Origin: Saccharothrix deserti
Lineage (GTDB): Bacteria > Actinomycetota > Actinomycetes > Mycobacteriales > Pseudonocardiaceae
DNA length: 64,000 bases
Assembly (NCBI RefSeq): GCF_009769385.1
Contig: NZ_VKAB01000011.1
Span: 248,001 to 312,000 of the forward strand
Reading direction: 5' to 3'
Shown here: positions 1 to 7,140 of the stretch, piece by piece
Layout: every line of letters starts with the position of its first letter
How positions within the stretch are numbered: the first letter of the stretch is position 1
Position numbers and translations under genes: made by a program
Notes under the pieces: generated by a model
Seen by the model: only the letters and a program-made list of their open reading frames with translations
Database searches by the model: none
Told to the model about the DNA's origin: nothing

Positions 1-2
1 TG

Positions 3-392
3 GTCGGCACGATCGCGGCGGCGGGCGTGCGGGTGCACACGCGGGTCGAGGGCGAGCCGCGTCGGCTGGCGGCCAGTGTCGACCTCGCCGCGTACCGGGT
101 GGTGCAGGAGGCGTTGACGAACGTGACCAAGCACGTCGGGCCGGGCGCGGAGGTGGACGTCCGGCTGGCGTGGGCGGATTTCGAGTTGACCGTCCAGGTC
201 ACCGACGACGGGCGCGGGCGGCGGGCGGAACGCGCGCTGTCCACCAACCACGGTCTGCTGGGGCTGCGTGAACGGCTGGCGATCGTGGGCGGGCGGTTGG
301 AGGCGGATCCGTTGCCGGCCGGTGGTTTCCGGGTGACGGCCGTGCTGCCGGTCGCCGCTCCGGTGGGCGAGGTTGTCGGGGAGCGTCTGTGA
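3..392 (+). CDS. sensor histidine kinase, C-terminal part (NarL/DesK type), cut by window edge
   Basis: Only the last ~130 residues lie in the window; the open frame runs in from the left edge. It holds the HATPase ATP-binding region: an N box (VVQEALTNVTKH), a DDGRG G1 box and a GLLGLRERLAIVGG stretch typical of HisKA_3 kinases. The kinase should phosphorylate the regulator that follows, whose GTG start overlaps the kinase stop by 4 bp (GTGA), so the two are translationally coupled. The sensor domain and the histidine lie outside the window, so the signal is unknown. Confidence 0.9.
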   Translation, partial: VGTIAAAGVRVHTRVEGEPRRLAASVDLAAYRVVQEALTNVTKHVGPGAEVDVRLAWADFELTVQVTDDGRGRRAERALSTNHGLLGLRERLAIVGGRLEADPLPAGGFRVTAVLPVAAPVGEVVGERL

Positions 393-1090
393 TCCGGGTG
401 ATGCTGGTGGACGACCAGCCGTTGGTGCGGGCGGGTCTCGCCATGCTGCTGGACGCCGAGCCGGACATCGAGGTGGTGGCGGAGGCGGACGAGGGCGCCG
501 GTGCGGTGGCGCGTGCCGGCGAGCTGCACCCCGACGTGGTGCTGATGGACGTGCGGATGCCGGGCGTGGACGGGGTGGAGGCCACCCGGCGGATCATCGA
601 CGCCGACCCGGCGGGCGAGGACCACGCCACCAAGATCATCATCCTGACGACGTACAACGTGGACGAGGCCGTGTACGCGGCGCTGCGGGCCGGTGCGTCG
701 GGATTCCTGCTGAAGGACGCGGTGCCGCGTGAGCTGGTCGACGCGGTGCGCACGGTCGCGTCCGGCGAGGCGTGGCTGGATCCGACCGTCGCGAAAGGAC
801 TGATCCGGGAGTTCGCCGCCCGGCCGCGCAACCAGATGCCGACGTCGGCGGAGCTGCGTGAGCTGACCGCGCGGGAACGTGAGGTGCTGGTGCTCGTGGC
901 GCACGGGTTGTCGAACTCGGAGATCGCCGCGCACCTCGTGGTCGGCGAGGCGACGGTGAAGACGCACCTGGGGCGGATCCTGATGAAGCTCGGGCTGCGC
1001 GACCGTTCCCAGGCCATCGCCGCCGCGTACCACAGCGGTCTGGTCGCGCCGGGCAGTTGCCCGCCGCCGCCGGCCGGGCGAACCTCGTGA
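389..1090 (+). CDS. response regulator, NarL/LuxR family
   Basis: A 233-residue transcription factor and partner of the upstream kinase. The receiver domain (about 1-120) has the acidic pair at residues 8-9 and the phospho-acceptor Asp54 in VLMDVRMPG. The C-terminal LuxR helix-turn-helix (about 160-215) reads LTAREREVLVLVAHGLS, then the recognition helix TVKTHLGRILMKLG. The length is normal. The GTG start overlaps the kinase stop. The regulon cannot be deduced; no target site is evident. Confidence 0.93.
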   Translation: MIRVMLVDDQPLVRAGLAMLLDAEPDIEVVAEADEGAGAVARAGELHPDVVLMDVRMPGVDGVEATRRIIDADPAGEDHATKIIILTTYNVDEAVYAALRAGASGFLLKDAVPRELVDAVRTVASGEAWLDPTVAKGLIREFAARPRNQMPTSAELRELTAREREVLVLVAHGLSNSEIAAHLVVGEATVKTHLGRILMKLGLRDRSQAIAAAYHSGLVAPGSCPPPPAGRTS

Positions 1091-1131
1091 ATCGCTCTCG
1101 TGAACGGCGGGTCGACGCGCTACCGTGAGTC

Positions 1132-1638
1132 GTGCGCATTCGTCCGCGCATTCGTCCGCGCATTCGTCCGCGCAGTGGACAGCGCCGTGCCGCAGCGACG
1201 AGCGTGAGGCTCGACCCGGCCACGGCGGAACTCATGCGGCTGGGTGCGTTGCTGGAGGTCGTGGTCCAGGCCGTGGCGTTGCAGGAGCGGGCCGAGGCGA
1301 TCATCGTCGGCTGCGCGCAACCGGGCGACACGTCGTGGGAGATCGCCCGTAGCGGCCGTGTCGTCGCGGGCCAGTACAGCACGCTGTGCGGCTGGGCGGC
1401 GGACCTCGTGTGGCCGACCGACCGTCCCCCGCCGCCACAGCGGATCGTCGAACTCCTCCGCTACCACCTCGGCATGCTCGACACGGCCCTGAAACTGGCG
1501 TTCCCCCAATACCGCTCGGACCGCCTGGAACGCCGCCGCCTCTCAATGACCGGCCTGGGCGCCCCGGCCAATGAACTCCGCGAACTCGAAACCACCCTCC
1601 GCACCCGCATAACCGCCCTAGGCGGCACCCCCACCTAA
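1132..1638 (+). CDS. hypothetical protein, 168 aa
   Basis: Not recognised. It is a soluble, mostly helical-looking protein without signal peptide or membrane segment. The first 15 residues are a threefold RIRP repeat coded by three 12-bp direct repeats (about 1135-1173). A TACCGT -10-like hexamer at 1121-1126 lies just before the GTG at 1132, so leaderless translation from there is plausible. An in-frame GTG at 1204 (start MRLDPATAELM) would remove the odd Arg-rich tail. The 22-bp array begins just after the stop codon. Confidence 0.6.
   Translation: MRIRPRIRPRIRPRSGQRRAAATSVRLDPATAELMRLGALLEVVVQAVALQERAEAIIVGCAQPGDTSWEIARSGRVVAGQYSTLCGWAADLVWPTDRPPPPQRIVELLRYHLGMLDTALKLAFPQYRSDRLERRRLSMTGLGAPANELRELETTLRTRITALGGTPT
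1135..1173 (+). repeat. three 12-bp direct repeats (RIRP coding repeat)
   Basis: The unit CGCATTCGTCCG is repeated perfectly three times in frame, giving Arg-Ile-Arg-Pro three times at the N-terminus of the hypothetical protein, if its GTG at 1132 is used. Confidence 0.8.
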
Positions 1639-1648
1639 CCACCAGCCC

Positions 1649-1860
1649 CGTGTGTCCTACATCCAGAACGCGTGTGTCCTACGTTGGGAACGCGTGTGTC
1701 CTACGTTCGGAACGCGAGAGTCCTACGTTCGCGACCCCTGAATTCAACGCTCAGGTCCCGGCGCCCGGACGCGAACGTTGAACTCAGGGGTTCTGAACGT
1801 AGGACACACCTGTTCTGGAGGTAGGACACACGGGGTCTGGAGGTAGGACACTCGCGGGAG
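1649..1860. repeat. convergent array of 22-bp tandem repeats around an inverted-repeat core
   Basis: Four units in one orientation carry TCCTAC ending at 1660, 1682, 1704 and 1726. Three units in the opposite orientation carry GTAGGA starting at 1799, 1821 and 1843. The period is exactly 22 bp on both sides. The middle holds a near-perfect 15-bp inverted repeat (CCCCTGAATTCAACG at 1735-1749 and CGTTGAACTCAGGGG at 1776-1790, one mismatch) around a 26-nt GC-rich loop. The unit consensus in one strand begins GTTCTGAAGGTAGGACAC followed by four variable bases. It lies between two genes on the same strand. There are no unique spacers, so this is not CRISPR. A half copy recurs at 56610-56712. Confidence 0.9.
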
Positions 1861-1873
1861 GTGGGGGGATGGG

Positions 1874-1879
1874 TAGGAT
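1874..1879 (+). promoter_or_regulatory. -10 element TAGGAT for a leaderless transcript
   Basis: TAGGAT sits 6 nt before the GTG at 1886, the spacing expected when the transcript begins at the start codon. There is no Shine-Dalgarno sequence before this gene. Confidence 0.5.
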
Positions 1880-1885
1880 CTGGTG

Positions 1886-2299
1886 GTGACGATCATCATT
1901 CCCGGCTTTGGCGAGCTGACGCCGGTGGACCACACGCCCGAGGGCGTGGCCTGCTGGAACACGACCGCCGCCGGGACGTCGGTCAGCGTGCTGGTGGAGG
2001 ATCCCGCCACGCGCGACGACCTCGACCTCCTGTTCATCGGCTCCGTCCTCGAAGACCGCGAACGGCTGCTGACCAGCGCCCACCAGGCCGTGGCCGACCA
2101 TCTGCGCGAGCACCCCGGTTACGGTCCGGACGCGGTTGGCGACCCCGAGTTCACCTTCCACCCGGGCCGCGACTGGCTGGTCCGGTTCGCCGACTGCCGC
2201 GTCCCCGGCCTCACCGAGTTGGGGATCGTGGTCGTGTTCAACGGCGCCGACGTGGTCGGGGTGGACGACCTGGCGGACGTCGACCTCGCGGACGACTGA
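1886..2299 (+). CDS. hypothetical protein, 137 aa
   Basis: Not recognised with confidence. It is an acidic, beta-rich-looking cytosolic protein (VTIIIPGFGELTPVDHT near the N-terminus, an acidic tail DDLADVDLADD) with no membrane segment. It recalls small DUF or immunity-like proteins, but I cannot assign a family. A start at GTG 1886 is favoured because a -10 element lies at leaderless spacing; GTG 1883 is one codon upstream. It follows the 22-bp array directly and is 68 bp ahead of the GntR gene. Confidence 0.6.
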   Translation: MTIIIPGFGELTPVDHTPEGVACWNTTAAGTSVSVLVEDPATRDDLDLLFIGSVLEDRERLLTSAHQAVADHLREHPGYGPDAVGDPEFTFHPGRDWLVRFADCRVPGLTELGIVVVFNGADVVGVDDLADVDLADD

Positions 2300-2367
2300 G
2301 ACCGGACCGTCGACACCGGGCCATCGTCGACGGGTGCCCCTTGCGGCGTGCCCGTAGCCTCTGCGGC

Positions 2368-3087
2368 ATGCCGGGACCGAGAAGGCGATCCGCGCTGATC
2401 GCGAGGCTGGTCAGCGACCACCCGGGCAGCTCTCAGGGTGCGATCCTGGCCGAGTTGCGGCGGTGCCTGCTGGACGGTGGGGTGCCGCCGGGGTCGCCCA
2501 TCCCGTTGGACGAGGTCGCGGCCGCGTTCGGGGTGAGCGTGATCCCGGTGCGGGAGGCGTTGAAGACGCTCATCGGTGAAGGACTGGTGGAGCACCGGCC
2601 GAACGCCGGCTACCGGGTCGCCATGCTGACCGCCCACGAGCTGCGCGAGATGTACCTCGTGCGCGGTGTGCTGGAGACGGCGGCGCTGAACGCCGCGGTG
2701 GCGTCCGCGACCCCTGAAGACGACGACAACGCGCGTGCGGCACACCGTGCGCTCGAAGACGCCGTGACGGCCGGTGACGCGCGGGCGTACCACCGCGAGA
2801 GCAGGCGGTTCCACATGGCGCTGGTGCGGCCGTGCGGGATGCGCCGGCTGCTCGGTATGTTCGAGTCCGCCTGGAACATCACCGAGCCGTTGCAGCCGAT
2901 GGCGCACGTCGCCGCGACCGACCGCGCCCGGCTGCACCTGGACCACGGCGTGATGCTGGCGGCGTTCCTGGCCAGGGACGCGGACGCCCTGGTCGCCGCC
3001 GCACGCGCGCACCACGGCGTGCTGCAATCCTCACTGGAGGCGTTGCCGCTGGACACCGGTCTTTTCGCGGATCCCGGAAATATATGA
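2368..3087 (+). CDS. GntR-family regulator with FCD domain (FadR subfamily)
   Basis: A 239-residue one-component regulator. The N-terminal winged helix (about 20-85) contains the GntR signature: VIPVREALKTLIGEGLVEHRPNAG. The C-terminal all-helical FCD ligand domain has REMYLVRGVLETAA and the metal/ligand His positions (ESRRFHMAL, LDHGVML). The ATG at 2368 lies 8 nt after a TAGCCT -10-like element, so it may be leaderless. It precedes the nucleobase/hydantoin permease and racemase on the same strand and is the obvious candidate to control them. The ligand is unknown. Confidence 0.88.
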   Translation: MPGPRRRSALIARLVSDHPGSSQGAILAELRRCLLDGGVPPGSPIPLDEVAAAFGVSVIPVREALKTLIGEGLVEHRPNAGYRVAMLTAHELREMYLVRGVLETAALNAAVASATPEDDDNARAAHRALEDAVTAGDARAYHRESRRFHMALVRPCGMRRLLGMFESAWNITEPLQPMAHVAATDRARLHLDHGVMLAAFLARDADALVAAARAHHGVLQSSLEALPLDTGLFADPGNI

Positions 3088-3178
3088 TCGGCGTGACTGC
3101 GGCGTAACAGCCCCCTCCTACTTTTGCCTGAACAGCCAGACGGGCCGGATAGCCCGACCAGGCCAAGTCAGGAGCACC

Positions 3179-4684
3179 ATGACCGAAACGCTGCCGGTCG
3201 CGGCCACAACCGAGCCGACGACGACCAAGCCGGGGTACGACCCGCGCCTCACCAACGACGACCTCGCTCCGCTCACCGAGCAGAAGTGGGGCGCGTACAA
3301 CATCTTCGCGTTCTGGATGTCCGATGTGCACAGCGTCGGCGGGTACGTCACGGCGGGCAGCCTGTTCATGCTGGGGATGAGCAGCTGGCAGGTCCTGGTG
3401 GCGTTGCTCGTCGGCATCGGGATCGTCCAGCTGTTCTGCAACCTCGTCGCCAAGCCCAGCCAGGTCACCGGCGTGCCCTACCCGGTCATCTGCCGCAGCG
3501 TGTTCGGCGTGAAGGGCGCGAACGTCCCGGCGGTCATCCGCGGGCTGATCGCGGTCGCCTGGTACGGCATCCAGACCTACCTGGCGTCGGCCGCGTTGAA
3601 CATCGTGCTGCTCAAGCTGTTCTCCGGCCTGACGCCGTACGCGGACGTGCAGCAGTACGGCTTCCTCGGGCTGTCCGCGCTCGGCTGGTTCTCCTTCGCC
3701 GTGCTGTGGGTCGTGCAGGCCGCCGTGTTCTGGACCGGCATGGAGAGCATCCGGCGGTTCATCGACTTCTGCGGGCCCGCCGTGTACGTGGTGATGTTCG
3801 TGCTCGCCGGCTACCTGATCTACCGGGCGGGCTGGGGCGCGATCGACCTGACGCTCGGTGACGTGAAGTACACCGGGTTCGCGTCCGTGCCGGTGATGCT
3901 CGGCGCGATCGCGCTGGTCGTGTCGTACTTCTCCGGGCCGATGCTCAACTTCGGCGACTTCTCCCGCTACGGCAAGTCGTTCGCCGCGGTCAAGCGGGGC
4001 AACCTGCTCGGGCTGCCGGTGAACTTCCTGGTGTTCTCGCTGCTGGTGGTGATCACCGCGTCGCTGACCGTGCCGGTATTCGGCGAGCTGATCACGGACC
4101 CGGTCTCGACGGTCGCCCGGATCGACACGACGTTCGCCATCGTGCTCGGCGCGTTGACCTTCACCATCGCCACCATCGGCATCAACATCGTGGCGAACTT
4201 CATCTCGCCCGCGTTCGACTTCTCCAACGTGAGCCCGCAGCGGATCAGCTGGCGCGCGGGCGGCATGATCGCGGCGGTCGGCTCGGTGCTGATCACCCCG
4301 TGGAACCTCTACAACAGCCCGGAGATCATCCACTACACGCTGGAGGTGCTGGGCGCGTTCATCGGGCCGCTGTTCGGCGTGCTCATCGCCGGGCACTACC
4401 TGGTGGCGAAGCAGAAGGTGACGGTGGACGACCTGTTCACCATGTCCACCAGCGGCCGGTACTGGTTCCGCAACGGCTACAACCCGGCCGCGATCGTGGC
4501 CACGGCGGCCGGCGCGGTCGTCGCGGTGATCCCGGTGCTGTGGAGCGATGGACCGGGGATGAAGGCCACGGCCCAGTACAGCTGGTTCATCGGCATGGCG
4601 GTCGGCCTCGTGCTCTACACCGTCCTCGCGCCGAGGGCCGCCCGCACGTCCGAGGACGCCGAGACGTCGGCCGAGACGTCGTGA
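3179..4684 (+). CDS. NCS1-family nucleobase/hydantoin/allantoin:cation symporter
   Basis: A 501-residue inner-membrane permease with about 12 hydrophobic helices. The N-terminal NCS1 hallmark is present: LTNDDLAPLTEQKWGAYNIF, then FWMSDVHSVGGY, and YPVICRSVFGVKGANVPAVIR. The family imports uracil, allantoin, hydantoins, cytosine or thiamine with H+ or Na+. The coupled racemase suggests a 5-substituted hydantoin or allantoin, but this is inference from context. The ATG has a weak AGGAG upstream (GTCAGGAGCACC). The stop is 7 nt from the next start. Confidence 0.92.
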   Translation: MTETLPVAATTEPTTTKPGYDPRLTNDDLAPLTEQKWGAYNIFAFWMSDVHSVGGYVTAGSLFMLGMSSWQVLVALLVGIGIVQLFCNLVAKPSQVTGVPYPVICRSVFGVKGANVPAVIRGLIAVAWYGIQTYLASAALNIVLLKLFSGLTPYADVQQYGFLGLSALGWFSFAVLWVVQAAVFWTGMESIRRFIDFCGPAVYVVMFVLAGYLIYRAGWGAIDLTLGDVKYTGFASVPVMLGAIALVVSYFSGPMLNFGDFSRYGKSFAAVKRGNLLGLPVNFLVFSLLVVITASLTVPVFGELITDPVSTVARIDTTFAIVLGALTFTIATIGINIVANFISPAFDFSNVSPQRISWRAGGMIAAVGSVLITPWNLYNSPEIIHYTLEVLGAFIGPLFGVLIAGHYLVAKQKVTVDDLFTMSTSGRYWFRNGYNPAAIVATAAGAVVAVIPVLWSDGPGMKATAQYSWFIGMAVGLVLYTVLAPRAARTSEDAETSAETS

Positions 4685-4691
4685 GGATGCC

Positions 4692-5420
4692 GTGAAGATC
4701 AAGCTCGTCAACCCCAACACCAGTGCGGAGATGACTGCGGCGATCGGCCTGGCCGCACGGGAGGTCGCCGCGCCGACCACGGTGGTCGACGCGGTGAACC
4801 CCGCCATGGGGCCCGCGTCGGTGGAGAGCCACTACGACGAGGCGTTGAGCGTGCCGGGCCTGCTCGCCGAGATCGCCGCCGGCGAGCGGGCCGGGTTCGA
4901 CGGGTACGTCATCGCCTGCTTCGGCGACCCGGGCCTGGACGCCGCGCGCGAACTGGCCCGGGGACCGGTGGTCGGTATCGCGGAGGCCGCCATGCGCACG
5001 GCCACCCACCTCGGGCGGGGCTTCAGCGTCGTCACCACGCTCGCCCGCACCCGCGGGCGGGCGTGGGACCTGGTGGAGCGCTACGGCGTCACCCGGTTCT
5101 GCCGGAGCGTGCACGCGTGCGACATCCCGCCGCTCGACCTCCACGGCGACGCCGCGACCAAGACGATCATCGAGGCCTGTCACGCCGCCGCGGCGGAGGA
5201 CGGGGTCGACGCGATCGTGCTGGGCTGTGCCGGGATGGCGGACCTGCGTGCCGCCGTCTTGGCGGAGGTCGGGTTGCCGGTGGTCGACGGCGTGCAGGCG
5301 GCGACCCTGCTGGTGGAGTCGTTGGTGACGATGGGGCTGCGCACCGGGGACCGGTCGGAGTTCGCGCCGCCGCCACCGAAACCGTTCACCGGGATGCTCC
5401 GGGACTTCGGCACGGGGTGA
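4692..5420 (+). CDS. Asp/Glu/hydantoin racemase family protein
   Basis: A 242-residue cytosolic enzyme. It starts KIKLVNPNTSAEMT, as hydantoin and allantoin racemases do, and carries the two catalytic cysteines of this fold at Cys76 (IACFGDPG) and Cys179 (LGCAGM). It should interconvert enantiomers of a hydantoin-like ring so that a stereospecific hydrolase can act. No hydantoinase or carbamoylase gene is in the window. It is cotranscribed with the NCS1 permease (7-nt gap). Arylmalonate decarboxylase-like functions share the fold but usually retain one Cys. Confidence 0.87.
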   Translation: MKIKLVNPNTSAEMTAAIGLAAREVAAPTTVVDAVNPAMGPASVESHYDEALSVPGLLAEIAAGERAGFDGYVIACFGDPGLDAARELARGPVVGIAEAAMRTATHLGRGFSVVTTLARTRGRAWDLVERYGVTRFCRSVHACDIPPLDLHGDAATKTIIEACHAAAAEDGVDAIVLGCAGMADLRAAVLAEVGLPVVDGVQAATLLVESLVTMGLRTGDRSEFAPPPPKPFTGMLRDFGTG

Positions 5421-5487
5421 GCGCGGCTGCGTGCGCCGCATTGCCAGGCGGGCGGTGGCTGTGCTGTCATCGGGGTCACCGCCGCGT

Positions 5488-5501
5488 GGAAAGCGTTTTC
5501 C
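5488..5501. promoter_or_regulatory. 14-bp imperfect palindrome, LacI-type operator-like
   Basis: GGAAAGCGTTTTCC is palindromic except for one base pair and resembles LacI/CcpA-family operators. It lies 18 bp before the start of the small secreted protein. No LacI regulator is encoded in the window. Confidence 0.35.
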
Positions 5502-5518
5502 GCGAAAGGGAGAACCCG

Positions 5519-5773
5519 ATGCGCGCACTGGTCCTGGCGACCCTGCTGCTCCTGGCCGCCGCACCCGCACAAGCAGCACGAGCCGCCCAAGCCGCTCCCG
5601 CACAGGCCGCATCCACTCAGGCAGCGGCGATGGACTACTGGCAGTACATGGCCACCTACGCGACCGAGGAGGAGTGCGAGGCGGAGGGCGCGAAGATCCC
5701 GGAGGGCGTCGACTACTACGTCTGCTGGCCGAACGACGGCGCCTGGGACTTCTACTGGGTCTTCCTGACCTGA
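5519..5773 (+). CDS. small secreted protein, 84 aa, two cysteines
   Basis: A Sec signal peptide (MRALVLATLLLLAAAPAQA) is followed by an Ala/Gln-rich linker and a ~45-residue acidic, aromatic mature domain (MDYWQYMATYAT to WDFYWVFLT). Two cysteines, Cys53 and Cys69, could form one disulfide. A good ribosome site (AAGGGAGAA) precedes the ATG. No family recognised. Its last 22 bp overlap the 3' end of the convergent flavin oxidase gene. Confidence 0.75.
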   Translation: MRALVLATLLLLAAAPAQAARAAQAAPAQAASTQAAAMDYWQYMATYATEEECEAEGAKIPEGVDYYVCWPNDGAWDFYWVFLT

Positions 5774-7140
5774 GCGCTCTCGAGCCCGGGGATGGATTGG
5801 GCGAACCGGAACACGTCGTCCGGGTCGTAGCGCGACTTGACGGCGCGTAAGCGGTCCGCGTTGGACCCGTAGTAAGCGGTCAGCCAGTCGGCCTGGGCCG
5901 GGTCGGGGAAGTTCGGGTACCCCCGACCCGTGCCCCAGGGGTGCGGGATGGCCCACGCCGCCGCGAGCCGGGCCAGCACCTCCGGGCCGCGTCGGGCCGC
6001 GCCGTTCGGGCCGACCAGGACCGTGTGCTTGACCAGGAACGCCTGGTCACGGTGGGCGAACGCGGTGGCGTCCGACGGCACCCGCCCGTACGCGCCGCGC
6101 CACGGCGTGAACGCGATCTCCCGCAGCTCGCCGTGCTCCCGGCCCGCCACGAAGTGCGCCAGCAGCGCCGACACCACGTCGTCCGGCAGCGGCTGGTCGA
6201 AGAACTCGGTCTTCGCGGTGGACATCCCGGGCCGTTCGTGGACGAGCGGGATGCTCACCGGATCGCGTGCGACGGCCGAGTGCGGGGTGGCGTGCAGCAG
6301 TGCGGCGTCGGCGGCGGACACGTCGACCACCTCGGCGGACGCCGGCGGGACGGGTGCGGAGGCGATCATCGAGTCCACCGCGTCACGGTCGGGGACGGCG
6401 CCTACCAGCATCGCCACCGGCTCCTCGTCCGGGAACTCCGGGCAGAGCAGGATCAACTCGACGGACACCGCGTCCGGCGCGTCGGGCGCCCACCTCTGCC
6501 ACCACCCGACCAGTGCGGCGGCGTGGCTGAAGTCCCAGGTCAACCGCAGGTGGGTGCGGGGCCGGGCGGGCACCGTGCGGAACGTCGCGCGGGTCACCAC
6601 CCCGAAGTTGCCGCCGCCCGCGCCGCGCAGCGCCCAGAACAGGTCGGCCTCCCGGTCCTCGGACGCCTCCACGACGTCCCCGGACGCCAGCACGACCTCG
6701 GCCGTGGTCAGGGAGTCGCACGTCAGGCCGTGCAGGCGGCCGTGACTGCCGAACCCGCCGCCGAGCGCCGCGCCGACGACCCCGACGGACGGGCACGAAC
6801 CGACCGGGACCAGGCGGTCCTGTGCCGCCAAGATCTCCGACAGCCGTCCGATCCGGACACCGCCACCCACCGTGACCAGGTCGCCGTCGACGGAGATCTC
6901 GTCCGACGGCGTCAGGTCCAGCAGGAGGCCGGTGGTGCTGGAGTGGCCGGCATTGCTGTGCCCGCCACCCCGGACGGCGAACGGCCACTCGCGCTCGCGG
7001 GCACGCCCGAGAGCCGCGATCACGTCGGCGGCGGAGGAGCAGCGGGCGACCTCGCGCGGCAGCACCTCGTGGGGCCGTCCGATGAACTGGCTGCGGGACA
7101 GTGCGTACCGGGGATCTTCGCGGCCCACCAGCTCAAGCAT
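5752..7140 (-). CDS. FAD-linked oxidase, BBE-like, predicted bicovalent flavin
   Basis: A 462-residue oxidoreductase of the berberine-bridge/PCMH superfamily. The FAD domain carries His61 in RGGGHSNAGH (8-alpha-histidyl attachment) and Cys141 in LHGLTCDSL (6-S-cysteinyl attachment), so a doubly tethered flavin is predicted. GAALGGGFG and LFWALRGAGGGNFGVVT are standard. The C-terminal BBE motif (YPNFPDPAQADWLTAYYG) is intact. The ATG at 7140 overlaps the exporter stop by 8 bp, placing it as last gene of the lanthipeptide operon. Such enzymes often tailor natural products; the substrate here is unknown. A longer in-frame start at 7188 exists but has no support. Confidence 0.88.
   Translation of the reverse strand: MLELVGREDPRYALSRSQFIGRPHEVLPREVARCSSAADVIAALGRAREREWPFAVRGGGHSNAGHSSTTGLLLDLTPSDEISVDGDLVTVGGGVRIGRLSEILAAQDRLVPVGSCPSVGVVGAALGGGFGSHGRLHGLTCDSLTTAEVVLASGDVVEASEDREADLFWALRGAGGGNFGVVTRATFRTVPARPRTHLRLTWDFSHAAALVGWWQRWAPDAPDAVSVELILLCPEFPDEEPVAMLVGAVPDRDAVDSMIASAPVPPASAEVVDVSAADAALLHATPHSAVARDPVSIPLVHERPGMSTAKTEFFDQPLPDDVVSALLAHFVAGREHGELREIAFTPWRGAYGRVPSDATAFAHRDQAFLVKHTVLVGPNGAARRGPEVLARLAAAWAIPHPWGTGRGYPNFPDPAQADWLTAYYGSNADRLRAVKSRYDPDDVFRFAQSIPGLESAQVRKTQ

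Noticed and set aside
1649-1860. CRISPR-like repeat array
   Set aside because: Units are contiguous with a 22-bp period and no unique spacers, change orientation halfway, and no cas genes are nearby.
2879-4807. Long minus-strand open frame opposite the NCS1 permease (642 codons)
   Set aside because: Its translation is His/Arg/Asp/Glu-rich low complexity typical of antisense frames in GC-rich DNA, and the plus strand is a clear membrane transporter.
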